From NCBI GenBank assembly GCA_965226945.1, contig OZ245717.1, positions 8,556,001 to 8,620,000 on the forward strand: 64,000 nt of DNA, read 5' to 3'. Shown here one piece after another: positions 25,139 to 33,808 of this stretch. This stretch comes from SYLG01 sp965226945. GTDB taxonomy: Bacteria; Planctomycetota; Planctomycetia; Gemmatales; Gemmataceae. The notes below the pieces were generated by a model that was not told where the DNA came from, did not search any database, and saw only the letters and a list, made by a program, of their open reading frames with translations. The stretch's first letter is position 1; each line of letters opens with the position of its first letter. Both the position numbers and the translations under genes were made by a program.

Positions 25139-26803
25139 ATGCGTCGTCCCAAGCTCAATCGGAAAGTTATCGCGGCCCTGGCAGCCGTTGCCCTTTCTTG
25201 CAGTCTGTTCGCACTGGAACCTGCGCCTAAAGAAGCGGCAACGCACTTGCGGGTCGATCCGCTCCTTGTCGCGCAGGCGACCGAGGTCTGGTCGGTGATC
25301 GCTCAACCGGACAATCCGGTCTGGCCTGGGTGGAATGCTTCCGACACACCCCTGCTCTTTTATCTGCCGGGTATTCAAGATGTGCTCATCAATCACCCCA
25401 AGCCGCCAGCAGGCTTCCGCCGTTATTCCGGCTCGTTGGTGTTCCCTGGCGCCGAAATTCACGTGCGTGATGGGACCACGTTTTTCGAATTCGATGGCCA
25501 GAACACGGCGCTGGATGTCGCCGGCGCCACGACACTGGTGGTCGCCGACACGCTTTCGAATCGCCGCTCCAATGTCCGCGGTTGGCTGCAAGATCCGCGG
25601 GCCGGATCAACCAAGGCGGCCGAACTGACCTTCGATCAGCTTCAGGGCAGCCCGTACGATTCGATCTGCATGATCGCCCATGAAGCGTTTCACGCCTATC
25701 AAAAAAAGCAGGCCTCCAAGAAGGGCGGCAGCGAAGAGGCGCTTACTCGCTATCCCACGATCGCATCCAAAAATACCCTCGGCCTTGCCCTCGAGGGGGA
25801 CCTTCTTGCCGAAGCACTGCGCAGTACCAAGCCCGAAGAAGTGCGCGCCCACGCCATTCGCTGGCTGGCCGTTCGCAACGATCGCCGCAAAGGTTTGACG
25901 CCCGACGCGGCCAGTTACGAAGATCGCATCGAATACCTCGAAGGCCTGGCCAAGTATGTCGAATATCGCCTGTTGGAGGTTCTCGAAGGGCGGGCCGCAA
26001 GGCCAGCGATGATCTGGCAGCAGGGGTTCCATGGCTATGCCGACTTGCGACCTCAGCGGGAACGATTGGTCCGCATGCTGGAAAAGATGATGCGCGGCGA
26101 GGTGAATATCAATAACGACCCCTATGGCGCTTCGCCCATGCGCATGCGTCTTTACTACTCCGGGATGGCGATTGGCGTGCTGCTTGACCGCCTGAGCCCC
26201 AACTGGAAACAGCAAATGTTCGCGCCGGAGTCCACGCTGACCGGATTGGCGAGCAGGGCCATCAACGCGACCGACGTCGAATTGATGGAGGGCCTCGCGG
26301 CGGTCAAACAGCGGCCAAGCTATACCGAATTGGCGGAAAAGAAAAAACAACTGGAAAAAGAGGGAAATGAAGCGACGCAAAAATTGTTCGATGAAATCGA
26401 GAAGGGTCCCAAGAGCGCCCTGGTCGTTGACTACTCGGCTCTTGGAGAACAACAGCCAGGACTCTCTTTCACCCCGTTCGGCATCTTGAGAGTCGATGAT
26501 CACCGCACCATCTATCGGCTGATTCCGATTACCGCTACGGTCGGCGCAACGACTCTTAAACAAACGGTGGCGACGCCGCTGCTTCACGACCGTGCCGGAA
26601 AGCGCTTTGTGTGCCAGCTTCAGGACCTGGTTTCCGCCGACAAGGTCGAGAGCCTGTTCGGCATAAAGGCAGGCGCCAGCGGTTCGATCGAACTGAAGGA
26701 AGTGACACTACCAGGTTTGAGGCTCAAGGGAGGCTATGCCACCGTGAGCACCAAGGACCGCGTCGTGGAGCTGCGGCTATCCGCGAAACCGTCCGTTCCG
26801 TAG
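25139..26803 (+). CDS. Secreted HExxH protein, putative metallopeptidase
   Basis: A 554-residue exported protein with signal peptide (VIAALAAVALSCSLFALEP). The segment SICMIAHEAFHAYQKKQ carries HExxH (His181, Glu182, His185), and LALEGDLLAEAL supplies Glu219 as a possible third zinc ligand, an arrangement like gluzincins. No named family is recognised; the C-terminal 120 residues are beta-rich and may be a separate domain, preceded by a charged helix (AEKKKQLEKEGNEATQK). Strong AAGGAGTAGGAAAG before the ATG. Position behind the PadR gene suggests control by it. Proteolytic activity is inferred only from the motif. Confidence 0.75.
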   Translation: MRRPKLNRKVIAALAAVALSCSLFALEPAPKEAATHLRVDPLLVAQATEVWSVIAQPDNPVWPGWNASDTPLLFYLPGIQDVLINHPKPPAGFRRYSGSLVFPGAEIHVRDGTTFFEFDGQNTALDVAGATTLVVADTLSNRRSNVRGWLQDPRAGSTKAAELTFDQLQGSPYDSICMIAHEAFHAYQKKQASKKGGSEEALTRYPTIASKNTLGLALEGDLLAEALRSTKPEEVRAHAIRWLAVRNDRRKGLTPDAASYEDRIEYLEGLAKYVEYRLLEVLEGRAARPAMIWQQGFHGYADLRPQRERLVRMLEKMMRGEVNINNDPYGASPMRMRLYYSGMAIGVLLDRLSPNWKQQMFAPESTLTGLASRAINATDVELMEGLAAVKQRPSYTELAEKKKQLEKEGNEATQKLFDEIEKGPKSALVVDYSALGEQQPGLSFTPFGILRVDDHRTIYRLIPITATVGATTLKQTVATPLLHDRAGKRFVCQLQDLVSADKVESLFGIKAGASGSIELKEVTLPGLRLKGGYATVSTKDRVVELRLSAKPSVP

Positions 26804-26828
26804 GGACCAGTGGGAAACACATGGGCGG

Positions 26829-27740
26829 TTAATGACACTGGAGCACGAGCCAGGCATCTTGAAATTGCAGAGAAGCCAGATCCTGTCGCTTGACCCAGTA
26901 ATAGAGCCGCCCCGAGTCTCCCCACATCCAGCCGGGCCCCTCGTCATCGGAGTCGACTTGGAGCAATAGCTGCCAATCGTCCGCCCCGCCTGCCAAGGCT
27001 TGGCCCTGCTCAGATTGGAATCCGGCCGGGGTTCCGCAAAAAACGCCATTCGATGCGAGTTGGCACTCAAGCTCCATCGGGTTTTGAAGCACCTGAGGAT
27101 ATCCAAGCAAATGGTGATTCGTCGGACCGCCGGCATGGATGCGTTTCTCGCACAGTTCTCGATAGGCGTCGTAGACCGGGCTGTCATATTCCACACCCGG
27201 TGGTTCATCCGGAATCGTCCACTGCGCGCGGGCCTCCAGCCGGCAGGCTGGCGCAACATGATCTGCATCGGCATCCGCGGGAGGCTGGGCGCGCATGAGC
27301 ACGGATCGATCGCAGTTGGCATAGAGGACGCGGCAACATCCTCGATCGGCCGGATCGAATCCCCAGGGCTCGCAATACCGGTCGTAGAAAAAGTAAAGCC
27401 ATCCCGTATGCGGCAGCGAATCATCAATCCTGGGGAGCGAGCTCAGATCGATTTGCGCGATCAAGCCCAAGGGCGCGGGGCCGTTCGGCTGCCAGGGCCG
27501 GGCAAACTTGTCCTTCCTTGGTATTGAAGGTGACCAACGAGGCCATTCCAGGTTGGGGGGAAGGTCGGGCGTTCCGCCCAAACGAGACTCTCCCAGGCCA
27601 AGCTCACTTGAAGAAATCTTTTGGGGGACGAGGCCCACCGCTGGCCGGGCCAGCCGCGGCAAATCGAGTGCGGCGAGTTCAGGGGTTGCCTGCGCTTCAT
27701 CACGCAATTGCTGAAGGAGAGATTTCAGATTCCTGCTCAT
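26829..27740 (-). CDS. YwqG family protein (DUF1963)
   Basis: A 303-residue cytosolic protein of the YwqG/DUF1963 family. Diagnostic parts are SRLGGTPDLPPNLEWP, the internal GLIAQIDLSSLP strand, LGYPQVLQNPM, and the end DDWQLLLQVDSDD with WGDSGRLYYWVKRQDL. The family has no settled biochemical role; members are often found in toxin-immunity neighbourhoods. Here it stands convergent with the metallopeptidase gene, 25 bp apart, with no toxin nearby. The full length matches the family. ATG at 27740. Confidence 0.88.
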   Translation of the reverse strand: MSRNLKSLLQQLRDEAQATPELAALDLPRLARPAVGLVPQKISSSELGLGESRLGGTPDLPPNLEWPRWSPSIPRKDKFARPWQPNGPAPLGLIAQIDLSSLPRIDDSLPHTGWLYFFYDRYCEPWGFDPADRGCCRVLYANCDRSVLMRAQPPADADADHVAPACRLEARAQWTIPDEPPGVEYDSPVYDAYRELCEKRIHAGGPTNHHLLGYPQVLQNPMELECQLASNGVFCGTPAGFQSEQGQALAGGADDWQLLLQVDSDDEGPGWMWGDSGRLYYWVKRQDLASLQFQDAWLVLQCH

Positions 27741-28053
27741 GCGGGCAACCTATTCCCGCTTGGAAAATCCGGCAAGCAAGGCAGAACAGCTAGGCACGTC
27801 CTGTACCTTTTGTAACCTGCCTGCGAATGCGCGCAAGGCGCTCCGTCGGCCGTTCGACCGAGGGAATACGAACGATTCACAACGCCCATCCCAGCACGAA
27901 GGATCTCTAGGAAAACAAAGAGGCATCCTCGGACGCAAAAGCGAGGCCCATGGTATTTCTCGATAGCATGCCGGAAATTGTTAGATCCATTCTTCACAAT
28001 CTTGAAATACAATGGGAACACACCCGGCAGATTCCGTGGCAAAGGGGCAAACG

Positions 28054-28848
28054 ATGACCAAAGCATGGGGAGCGATTCTCGCCTTCGTCATTTCCATCGG
28101 CTCGGCGCATTCTGAAGACTTGGTGGATTTAACGAAGGTTGAACGCAAGATCAGCAAAGAGCCGAAATACCAAAACCACCCGCACTATGCCTTACTCGTA
28201 TTCGGGCCGAACGCCGACCTGCGGGCATGGATGGTTATGGACGGCGACGACGTCCTTTACATCGACCGCAACGGCAATGGCGATCTGACCGAGGAAGGCG
28301 AACGTGTGGCGCTCGACGTCGAGGCAACCCAAAAAATCAAGATCGCTCAAGGCGCTTACAAAGGGATGAATGTGTTCGAAATCGGTACGGTGGCCGGGAA
28401 TCGGCTCGTGCTCAATTACTGGGTGCGCAATAAAGAGCACCAACCCACAGACAATTTCACCAAGGTGCTCATGAAGGAACGAGAGTTGAACGATTGGGAA
28501 AATGCCTCGCTGTACCGAATGATCCCGGGAAAAGGAAGGGCGCAGAATCCGATCATTTTCGCAGCTCGCCCCGCTCTTGCACAGATCACGAATCTGGGCG
28601 GCCGACTCACCTTCAGTCCCAAATGGGGCGATCGGCAGCGCCTCAAACCCAACGAAGAGACCCATTTTGACGTACACGTTGGCTCGTGTTGTTTGCCACC
28701 GCGCAACTGCAAGGAGACGATCTTTTCGCCGCTGACAACGCCCGAAGTCCCGAAAAACCTCCATCCTCGGGCTGTCTTCGAATTTCCCAACAAGGAAGCC
28801 GGCAAGCCTCCCATCATCGTCGAAACGTCCCTCAACGAGCGCTGCTGA
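28054..28848 (+). CDS. Secreted planctomycete-type protein ending at an in-frame TGA
   Basis: A 264-residue exported protein: signal peptide (KAWGAILAFVISIGSAHSE), then a domain with VLYIDRNGNGDLTEEGERV, an EF-hand-like Asp/Asn loop seen in many planctomycete exported proteins, and a Cys-rich GSCCLPPRNCKE. The frame stops at TGA just after NERC (Cys264). The same frame then continues for 53 sense codons, GDTLHGPVRVP to AKVTLSYSDWKEGN-like strands (actual GKVKVTLSYSDWKEGN), to TAG at 29008. That tail looks like native protein, so the gene is either interrupted by a nonsense mutation or recoded. ATG chosen for AAAGGGGC upstream. Confidence 0.8.
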   Translation: MTKAWGAILAFVISIGSAHSEDLVDLTKVERKISKEPKYQNHPHYALLVFGPNADLRAWMVMDGDDVLYIDRNGNGDLTEEGERVALDVEATQKIKIAQGAYKGMNVFEIGTVAGNRLVLNYWVRNKEHQPTDNFTKVLMKERELNDWENASLYRMIPGKGRAQNPIIFAARPALAQITNLGGRLTFSPKWGDRQRLKPNEETHFDVHVGSCCLPPRNCKETIFSPLTTPEVPKNLHPRAVFEFPNKEAGKPPIIVETSLNERC

Positions 28849-29010
28849 GGCGATACCCTTCACGGCCCCGTGCGGGTCCCTCAAGGTATTGGTTCTGGGA
28901 AAGTCAAAGTCACGTTATCTTATTCCGACTGGAAGGAGGGAAATGTCATTTCCCGATCCTTCATGGTGGAATTAGGACCGATACATCCGGCGCCCTACGA
29001 CTTTGAGTAG
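28846..29010 (+). other. Readthrough extension after an in-frame TGA (recoding or nonsense mutation)
   Basis: TGA as codon 265 directly follows a TGC Cys codon. The next 53 codons read as a compact beta-rich segment (GDTLHGPVRVPQ, GSGKVKVTLSYSDWKEG, SRSFMVELGPIHP) with no other stop before TAG. Codon choice and amino-acid pattern fit the preceding gene. I recall relatives with Cys-Cys at this place, which would make TGA a Cys-to-Sec or Cys-to-stop change; this recollection needs an alignment. Confidence 0.55.
28855..28877 (+). promoter_or_regulatory. Small hairpin downstream of the TGA (bacterial SECIS-like candidate)
   Basis: ACCC-TT-CACG-GCCC-CGTG-C-GGGT can fold as a two-part stem with loop GCCC. 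The loop begins 17 bases after the TGA and its first base is G, within the spacing and loop rule described for bacterial SECIS elements. The stem is short and such hairpins are common in GC-rich DNA. Confidence 0.3.
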
Positions 29011-29156
29011 GGTGCGGAGTCGATGCCTCTAAAGATCCGCAATAGGCTAAAACTCGCCACGACGAGCGAGCTCGCCTAATCCCACCTCATGTCCCTGTGA
29101 TTAGACAGCGCCCTAAGGTGGAATTTCTCATAGTAGCCAGCCGCAGTTCGACACGG

Positions 29157-29972
29157 TTAAGACGTCTCTTGCGGGGGGACCTTGAAGTTCAGGTATAGCC
29201 GCGCATTGGCGTTTTTCGCCAGATCACGCAAGGCCGCCAATTCTTCCAATCGAAGTAGCGACGGGTGCGCTTCGTAGTTGGCGGCTGACTGCGACCGATC
29301 TTCAATGGCCTGTCGCTGGGCGGCCGCCATCAACTGCACGGCCTCCGCTTCGGCGGCAGCCTGCACCCGCTGCACTTCGGCCTTCGCCTCGGCTTCGATC
29401 TTCTGCACCGCGGCTTTCGTCCTGGCTTCGACAAGCTGCGCCTGGCTATTCCTCTCGGCCGCAAGGACCTTATTCATGATCTCCTGCAGATTCCCAGGGA
29501 ATGTCAAATCCTTGACATCGGCCCGGGCAATCGCCACGCCGTAACCCGCGGCGAACTCCTTGACATCGCGCAAGATGTCTTCGCTGAGGCGGGTCCGGTT
29601 GGTCAGAATGTCTTCCAAAGACATGGCCGCCAACGATCGGCGCGCCGCCAGTTGGACATCGGAATAAAGACGGTCGGCATAGTTCTCCACCGCTTGCAGT
29701 GCGGCAGTGGGGTCGATGACGGAATATTGCACCAGGATACTCACCCGGATCGCGACCTTGTCCGAAGTCAGGATCTCCTGACCTTTGATGGTCAGTTCGC
29801 GGCTGCGCATATCCACGAGGACCACTTCGACCCGAGGCGTCCGGCCAAACCAGCGTGGAGCCGGCATTTCGTACCTGCCTGCCTCCAAAACTCGCTTGAG
29901 CACGCCGTCTTCATACCAGATCCCACGGTGGGTCGGTTTGACAATGATTTCGTTGTTCACAGTTCCACTCAC
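29157..29972 (-). CDS. SPFH/band 7 (slipin-like) protein
   Basis: A 271-residue SPFH-domain protein. The band 7 core runs from about residue 30 to 170 (RSRELTIKGQEILTSDKVAI, RVSILVQYSVIDP, then ADVKDLTFPGNLQEIMNKVL) and is followed by an Ala/Glu-rich coiled coil (KIEAEAKAEVQRVQAAAEAE). Slipin/stomatin relatives oligomerise on membranes and often work with an NfeD-type protease partner; neither an NfeD gene nor an N-terminal membrane helix is present here, so the protein is probably a soluble or peripherally bound variant. The start is a GTG at 29972 with only a weak site; nearby GTG codons are alternatives. Confidence 0.85.
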   Translation of the reverse strand: MSGTVNNEIIVKPTHRGIWYEDGVLKRVLEAGRYEMPAPRWFGRTPRVEVVLVDMRSRELTIKGQEILTSDKVAIRVSILVQYSVIDPTAALQAVENYADRLYSDVQLAARRSLAAMSLEDILTNRTRLSEDILRDVKEFAAGYGVAIARADVKDLTFPGNLQEIMNKVLAAERNSQAQLVEARTKAAVQKIEAEAKAEVQRVQAAAEAEAVQLMAAAQRQAIEDRSQSAANYEAHPSLLRLEELAALRDLAKNANARLYLNFKVPPQETS

Positions 29973-30333
29973 ACAGAAAAAGCAGGGAGGCCGCGAAGAG
30001 CGCTCGACTCAGGCGATCCGCAATCTCGATTTGGCAAATCGGAGTCGTCACCCGTATTACGGAGACGGCGAGACCATTGGTTACGGTTGCCTTGATGCCC
30101 TGCGGCCTCCCTTCTTTCCAATCTACGCACGCGGATCCCTTGCGTTTCTGGAAATCAACTCTCCGAGAATTTCCGCTTGCTTTCAGTGATTTCCCTTATT
30201 TTCCGTGATTCTGTCGGGGCATGTCGATTTCCTCCCGCTCCGTTCGACCATTGAGGAAATCGTCGTTCCCGGGATCGTAGGCTGCCGGAACAGCCCATGG
30301 GATCGGCAGCCGATCGAGACAGAAAGTATCATC
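29973..30333. other. Divergent intergenic region
   Basis: About 360 bases between the divergent SPFH and DUF1579 genes, expected to hold both promoters. Open frames exist in it but show no family resemblance or ribosome binding sites. No hairpin of note. Confidence 0.35.
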
Positions 30334-30852
30334 ATGGCACTTTTCCTGCGGGCACTATTGGCAAGCGTCGTACTGATCAACCTGGTATCACCGGCATCGA
30401 CCCAGGAACCTGCGAAGCCGGGGAAGGAACACGACCTGCTGGGACGACTTGCGGGGACTTGGGAGGCCGAGACAGAGTTCGGCAAGGGGACAATGACCTA
30501 CAAGATGGACCTGGGTGGGCTGTGGTTGGTGGGAGATTTCGAAGGTGAATTTGGCGGCGCGAAGTTCCAGGGCAAATCCCTGGACACCTATGACCCCGCG
30601 ACCAAGAAGTACCGCAGCATTTGGGCAGACTCCTTTTCGACGGCACCCAGAATCATGGAAGGGAGCCTGGACAAGGACCATAAAGTCATGACCATGACTG
30701 GAGAAGGTCCCTGGCAATCCGGTACGAACGCCAAGTACAAGTCCATTACGGAAATCAAAGACGCCGACACCGTGAACTACACCCTGTTCGTGGTGGACAA
30801 GGATGGGAAGGAACAACCGATGGTGAAGATCGCGTATAAGCGTAAAAAGTAA
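30334..30852 (+). CDS. Secreted DUF1579 family protein
   Basis: A 172-residue exported protein: signal peptide (FLRALLASVVLINLVSPAST) followed by the DUF1579 domain, recognised from EHDLLGRLAGTWEAETEF, the YKMDLGGLWLVGDFEG strand pair, and YDPATKKYRSIWADSF. DUF1579 proteins form a lipocalin-like beta barrel and are abundant in Planctomycetes; the ligand is unknown. It is followed in the same direction, after 103 bases, by a DUF1801 gene, but the gap argues for separate transcription. Confidence 0.87.
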   Translation: MALFLRALLASVVLINLVSPASTQEPAKPGKEHDLLGRLAGTWEAETEFGKGTMTYKMDLGGLWLVGDFEGEFGGAKFQGKSLDTYDPATKKYRSIWADSFSTAPRIMEGSLDKDHKVMTMTGEGPWQSGTNAKYKSITEIKDADTVNYTLFVVDKDGKEQPMVKIAYKRKK

Positions 30853-30955
30853 GACCGCGCGACGACGCTCGTCTCTCCTTGGGATTGCAAGGAGAGGAGA
30901 AGAGAGAAGTCGCGGCGCGTTCTGTGCAACAGCCCCCCCCTCCCAAGGAGCCAAA

Positions 30956-31504
30956 ATGAGTGAGAAGAAAGCAGCCCCCAAGCGGGCCCCAGCTCAGGTA
31001 GAAGTTCCCGGCACCGCCCAGTCCGCGGCCGAGCGCCGTTCGGTGGAAGCCCAATTGCGTGCGCTGATCGACCAATTTGCACCGGCGCATCTTCGCCTTC
31101 TAACCACGGTGCGAAAATGGCTGCAAAAGCGCCTGCCCAGCGCTCATGAGGTGGTGTATGAATATCGCGATTTCCTCGTGATCAGTTACTCGGCGACCGT
31201 CCATGGTTACGATGGCGTGCTTGGCATCCGCGCGGACGAGGCCGGCGTGAAACTGTACTTCAATAGCGCCAAGGAATTGCCCGATCCGGAAAAGCTGCTC
31301 AAAGGTTCGGGCGGTCAGGCCCGCTGGATTGCATTGGAGGGTGCCTCCACGCTCGCACAAGCGTCGATCATCTCGCTTGTCGATGAAGCCGTCGTCCGCA
31401 GCCGTGTGCCGTTCGCCAGCGACGGTCGCGGATCCATCGTCATGAGTCCGTCGTCGGCCAAGAAGGCTTCGAAATCAAGCACCAGCAAAAGCAAGAAGGT
31501 CTAG
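30956..31504 (+). CDS. DUF1801 (YdhG-like) family protein
   Basis: A 182-residue protein with one DUF1801 domain (about residues 30-150): LRLLTTVRKWLQKRLPSAHE, VVYEYRDFLVISYSA, and YFNSAKELPDPEKLLKGSGG. A basic, Ala/Pro-rich leader (SEKKAAPKRAPAQ) and a Lys/Ser-rich tail (SAKKASKSSTSKSKKV) frame it, as in the tandem DUF1801 protein at 2.3 kb. The basic ends suggest contact with nucleic acid, an inference only. AAGGAG precedes the ATG by 7 bases, right after a run of nine C residues. Confidence 0.85.
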   Translation: MSEKKAAPKRAPAQVEVPGTAQSAAERRSVEAQLRALIDQFAPAHLRLLTTVRKWLQKRLPSAHEVVYEYRDFLVISYSATVHGYDGVLGIRADEAGVKLYFNSAKELPDPEKLLKGSGGQARWIALEGASTLAQASIISLVDEAVVRSRVPFASDGRGSIVMSPSSAKKASKSSTSKSKKV

Positions 31505-31562
31505 GAATGACTTTCTCCTTCGGGTGTTGCGTCAGGCGGGCAACGCTGAATTCTTTAGTGAA

Positions 31563-31617
31563 ACGGGGATACAAGGCCGCCGTTGCTAAAACGAATTCGG
31601 CGGCAAACGATCCCCGT
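31563..31617. terminator. Nested inverted repeat between convergent genes
   Basis: Outer arms ACGGGGAT / ATCCCCGT and inner arms GCCGCC / GGCGGC are separated by equal 5-base internal loops, with a 17-base apical loop. It lies between the ends of the DUF1801 (+) and DinB (-) genes. Lacking a T tract, it may be a factor-aided terminator or a protein-binding cruciform. Confidence 0.4.
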
Positions 31618-31633
31618 CTCTCCAACGATTCGA

Positions 31634-32230
31634 TCACTCCGACTTGGTTGGGTCTTTCTTGAGGATGCAGTCAATTTGCGCACGGTGAATGCCCATATGG
31701 ATGGCCGCGATGGTATGCCACCCAGCCGCATTCAACGGTCCAAACCACGGATGGGCAAATTTCAGCGGCGTCCGGAGTTGCGGGCTCGCAGCCACGACTG
31801 CAATCAAATCGTCGCAGGAAGCTTCGTAAGCCGCGATGGCTGAGGAACCCGAATCGACGCTCGGTTTGACCGCGGCCGTGCTGGCTTTTCTTTGAGGGAC
31901 ACGTCCCTGAGTCAATTCCGTGATCACTCGGGCGATCTGCTCATTCACAATGCGCAAATGATCGAGCGTCATGTAGGCCGACCAGAATCGGCTGCTGTCT
32001 TCGAGTCCGCGTAGCCGAGGAACAAGGACTCGCTTTTCAAGCGCGCGCTCGTCGCGGCCATGATACAAACGAGCGATCGCCTTGCGCTCTTGGTCAAATT
32101 CGGCGCCCACGCGCTCGCGTGTATAGAACCATCGCTTGACAGCGAGGACCAGGCTTCCGACAAATCGTTCGATAGCGGGAATTCCCGCTCCGGGCGGAGC
32201 AAGACGCGGCTCTGTTTCTGATGTACTCAT
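31634..32230 (-). CDS. DinB family protein
   Basis: A 198-residue DinB-like four-helix protein. FWSAYMTLDHLRIVNEQIAR provides the first His and AGWHTIAAIHMGIHRAQID the later His pair expected for metal binding. DinB-fold proteins include thiol S-transferases and stress-induced proteins of unknown substrate. The start is the ATG at 32230 (MSTSETEP); codons upstream in the same frame are not family-like although the ribosome binding site is poor. The N-terminal 45 residues before the fold are unusually long. Confidence 0.78.
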   Translation of the reverse strand: MSTSETEPRLAPPGAGIPAIERFVGSLVLAVKRWFYTRERVGAEFDQERKAIARLYHGRDERALEKRVLVPRLRGLEDSSRFWSAYMTLDHLRIVNEQIARVITELTQGRVPQRKASTAAVKPSVDSGSSAIAAYEASCDDLIAVVAASPQLRTPLKFAHPWFGPLNAAGWHTIAAIHMGIHRAQIDCILKKDPTKSE

Positions 32231-32331
32231 ACGGGAAGGATACCATCGTGCTTGCAAAATGCAAGTGAATTCCAAGTCGACGGACTTCCAAACCGAAGGA
32301 GTCACGGACAAGTGAGATCGATCCTCACGGT

Positions 32332-33285
32332 TCACATTACTGCAAGCGTAGTTTGGACGTCGACACGGTACAAAAAGCCATCGCTCACCAGATGGATGGC
32401 GTCAGCGCGTCCTACGACATGCGTGGGCGCCAAAATGCCGCCGTTGTCGTCTTGAAGCTCCAACTCCGCCAACAATTGCGGCGTGCCACCTGAGCCGATT
32501 GAAAAGAGAAAATAAGTGCCTCGGTCATCATAACCGCCTGCAAATAAGGCATACCCTTCGAATACAGCAAACGCACTGCTTCCTTGAATCGGCATTTTCC
32601 AAATCGATTTAATCTCACGGCCACAAAGCCGAACGAGCGGAAATTCCGTGTAGTAGTAAAGCCAAACATCCTCATCGGACTCGACATTCAACGCATAGCA
32701 ATCGCATATCGAGTCCAAGCCATCGCACGGCTGGAATTCATAGACCTTTTCGCCATCGCAGCTCCAGGTGACCAATCCTGTGGCGCCAATTGGGTCCGAC
32801 CAACCGTAGTTGCCGAAGACGCCCTCGTCAAAGTAACTCGTCCAAATCAACCCATTCGACATCGCCTGGACGGACCGAATGCCATCGCCCAGCAGGATTT
32901 CCCGAAGAAATTTGCCACAGCGAGTGTAGATTCGTCCGTTCTTCTCGAAATGGTCGGGGCCCTTGAAATAGGAGCGCGCACACACGAGAAGTAGCGCATC
33001 GGGCAACGGTTGGACGTCGTGGATATTGAAGCACTCTCCTTCAATCGTGACGTCAAGGACGATCTGCGATCCTGACAACCCAAATACCAGATATTTTTGA
33101 GGTTTCTTCGGGACGGTCTTCGCAAAGCTCGCCCAACCAGACTGCTCGGACCGATAATCGAGGCGCTTGAGCGCGACCACGAAGTAGGCCACGCCATCAG
33201 GGCCAACATTGAAGGCGACGAGTTCACCATCCCCGACGATCGGAGCAAGTGGAGCCACCGGAGAAAGACGAAGGGTTCGTTTCAC
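32332..33285 (-). CDS. Hypothetical protein, propeller-like
   Basis: A 317-residue protein without signal peptide. Repeating strand patterns with aromatic and Gly residues (GDGELVAFNVGPDGVAYFVV, IWTSYFDEGVFGNYGW, and AGGYDDRGTYFLFSIG) suggest a beta-propeller. The FDEGVFGNYGW-type segment recurs, as far as I remember, in unnamed proteins of Actinobacteria and Planctomycetes. No catalytic motif is visible. It lies in a run of minus-strand genes with unnamed or immunity-like products but has its own 100-bp upstream gap. Confidence 0.7.
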   Translation of the reverse strand: MKRTLRLSPVAPLAPIVGDGELVAFNVGPDGVAYFVVALKRLDYRSEQSGWASFAKTVPKKPQKYLVFGLSGSQIVLDVTIEGECFNIHDVQPLPDALLLVCARSYFKGPDHFEKNGRIYTRCGKFLREILLGDGIRSVQAMSNGLIWTSYFDEGVFGNYGWSDPIGATGLVTWSCDGEKVYEFQPCDGLDSICDCYALNVESDEDVWLYYYTEFPLVRLCGREIKSIWKMPIQGSSAFAVFEGYALFAGGYDDRGTYFLFSIGSGGTPQLLAELELQDDNGGILAPTHVVGRADAIHLVSDGFLYRVDVQTTLAVM

Positions 33286-33355
33286 AACAACCGTGCCTTC
33301 TTCACTGGCTCGAATTTACGGCTCCACCATGAGCCGTACAGTTTCGGCTTTGGTG

Positions 33356-33739
33356 CTAATCTGTATCGGTCAGGCTGCCAATCCAGAGTAGATTGCCTTG
33401 CGGCCATACGACCAAGAAACACCAATCCCGCAACAGACCATAGAACCAACTGCAGAACACGTGATGGTCAAATTCACCGCACACCGAACAGTCGGCAACG
33501 ATGCCTGGAAGCAACTCGAAGGCTTCGTACTCCCCAATGCACGCAAATCGGTCTTTGATCGCTCGTCTTTCGACCTCGGTGGTGTCGCGCCCTTGCCGCA
33601 CGTAGGCTCCCAAGTGATGGCCGGCCGCCCCGGCTAAAATATTCTCGAACTCAGTTGAGGCTTCGACCTGGCAGTGATCGTGCAGTGGTTCGATTTCCCA
33701 CGATAGCAGTTCAGCCGGATCTGGTTGATCGATTTGCAA
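33356..33739 (-). CDS. Hypothetical protein, immunity-like size and context
   Basis: A 127-residue acidic protein that I do not recognise. The sequence is coherent (WEIEPLHDHCQVEASTEFEN; EFDHHVFCSWFYGLLRDWCF; PQGNLLWIGSLTDTD) with paired His and Cys residues. The only start in frame is a TTG at 33739 without a clear ribosome binding site, so the 5' end is unsure and could be truncated. It lies just downstream of the DUF2185 gene on the same strand, which suggests they could be coexpressed. Confidence 0.5.
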   Translation of the reverse strand: MQIDQPDPAELLSWEIEPLHDHCQVEASTEFENILAGAAGHHLGAYVRQGRDTTEVERRAIKDRFACIGEYEAFELLPGIVADCSVCGEFDHHVFCSWFYGLLRDWCFLVVWPQGNLLWIGSLTDTD

Positions 33740-33808
33740 GGTAGTTTCATTCTACAAAACTCGGATTTTGCCTCCCGCAGTCTTCATTGTCGGTCAGACA
33801 GATCCTGC

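Noticed and set aside
25607..26587. 326-codon minus-strand frame opposite the HExxH gene
   Set aside because: Antisense shadow; the plus-strand gene has signal peptide, HExxH motif and a strong ribosome binding site.
30873..30896. CTCTCCTT / AAGGAGAG inverted repeat after the DUF1579 gene
   Set aside because: 8-bp stem without T tract; may be chance in a purine-rich stretch that also carries a ribosome-binding-site-like sequence.
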